Assembly: GCA_947039485.1 (NCBI GenBank)
Contig: CAMQZC010000020.1
Coordinates: forward strand, 1-49,387
Origin: an uncultured Verrucomicrobiales bacterium
GTDB taxonomy: Bacteria > Verrucomicrobiota > Verrucomicrobiia > Verrucomicrobiales > Akkermansiaceae
Length of the DNA stretch: 49,387 nt
Direction: 5' to 3'
Shown: one piece after another, positions 49,346-49,387 of the stretch
Layout of the letters: every line of letters starts with the position of its first letter
Numbering within the stretch: the first letter of the stretch is position 1
Made by a program: the position numbers and the translations under genes
Notes under the pieces: generated by a model
The model's input: only the letters and a program-made list of their open reading frames with translations
Told to the model about the DNA's origin: nothing
The model's database searches: none

Positions 49346-49387
49346 TGCGCATCTCAATATTTGCGCATCTCAATATTTGCGCATCTC
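49340..49387 (+). repeat. Tandem 16-bp repeats at the window edge
   Basis: Three exact copies of AATATTTGCGCATCTC at 49340, 49356 and 49372, running to the last base, so the array probably continues. The first unit overlaps the right arm of the inverted repeat. Confidence 0.88.

Noticed and set aside
49340..49387. CRISPR array at the right edge
   Set aside because: The 16-bp units are directly adjacent with no spacers, and no cas gene is visible.

Overview
The window reads like a chromosome segment of an anaerobic, host-associated Verrucomicrobiota (PVC group) bacterium, but the taxon is an inference from gene content. Evidence: a giant autotransporter with a C-terminal beta-barrel and verrucomicrobial-style repeats, secreted sialidase-type BNR proteins, a Ser-type sulfatase, a TonB/ExbB/ExbD set, an archaeal-type prolyl-tRNA synthetase and a bacterial Thi4. 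There are few Shine-Dalgarno sites; many promoters sit so close to the start codon that the messages are probably leaderless.

Layout. 1-2.1 kb: a duplicated small membrane-protein gene (cut copy, intact copy, decayed remnant) and a small lipoprotein. 2.4-5.9 kb: a secreted sialidase-like protein and two paralogous secreted proteins of unknown function; the first paralogue carries the sialidase's C-terminal tail. 6.1-9.5 kb: a B12 operon (DUF71-CobQ fusion, corrinoid adenosyltransferase, GNAT). 10.2-20.8 kb: a 3,527-residue autotransporter with an SGNH/GDSL esterase at its N-terminus. 20.9-23.7 kb: a metal-efflux-type permease and a convergent, overlapping sulfatase. 24-29.6 kb: DUF2339 membrane protein, duplicated DUF4234 proteins, DUF2752, GNAT and UDP-galactopyranose mutase. 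29.6-31.9 kb: tonB-exbB-exbD. 32.0-34.1 kb: thiE-thi4 and a proline-rich TM2 protein. 34.1-40.4 kb: an AT-rich island holding a duplicated cassette of a large polytopic protein (with a degenerate beta-lactamase-like C-terminus) plus a GtrB-like glycosyltransferase; one membrane copy is frameshifted and one glycosyltransferase copy is reduced to a remnant. 40.4-49.4 kb: dicarboxylate-type symporter, GH33 sialidase, ProS, DUF456, ankyrin protein, BipA/TypA, then a 39-bp inverted repeat and 16-bp tandem repeats at the edge.

How it fits together. Sialidase, sialidase-like protein, sulfatase, surface SGNH esterase and TonB energy transducer suit foraging on sialylated, O-acetylated and sulfated glycans such as mucin. 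Glf and the GtrB/polytopic pair suit modification of the cell's own surface glycans. Recurrent signals are (i) tandem duplications, two of which copied the 3' end of the upstream gene along with the downstream gene, and (ii) -10 boxes ending 6-9 nt before the start codon in about ten genes.
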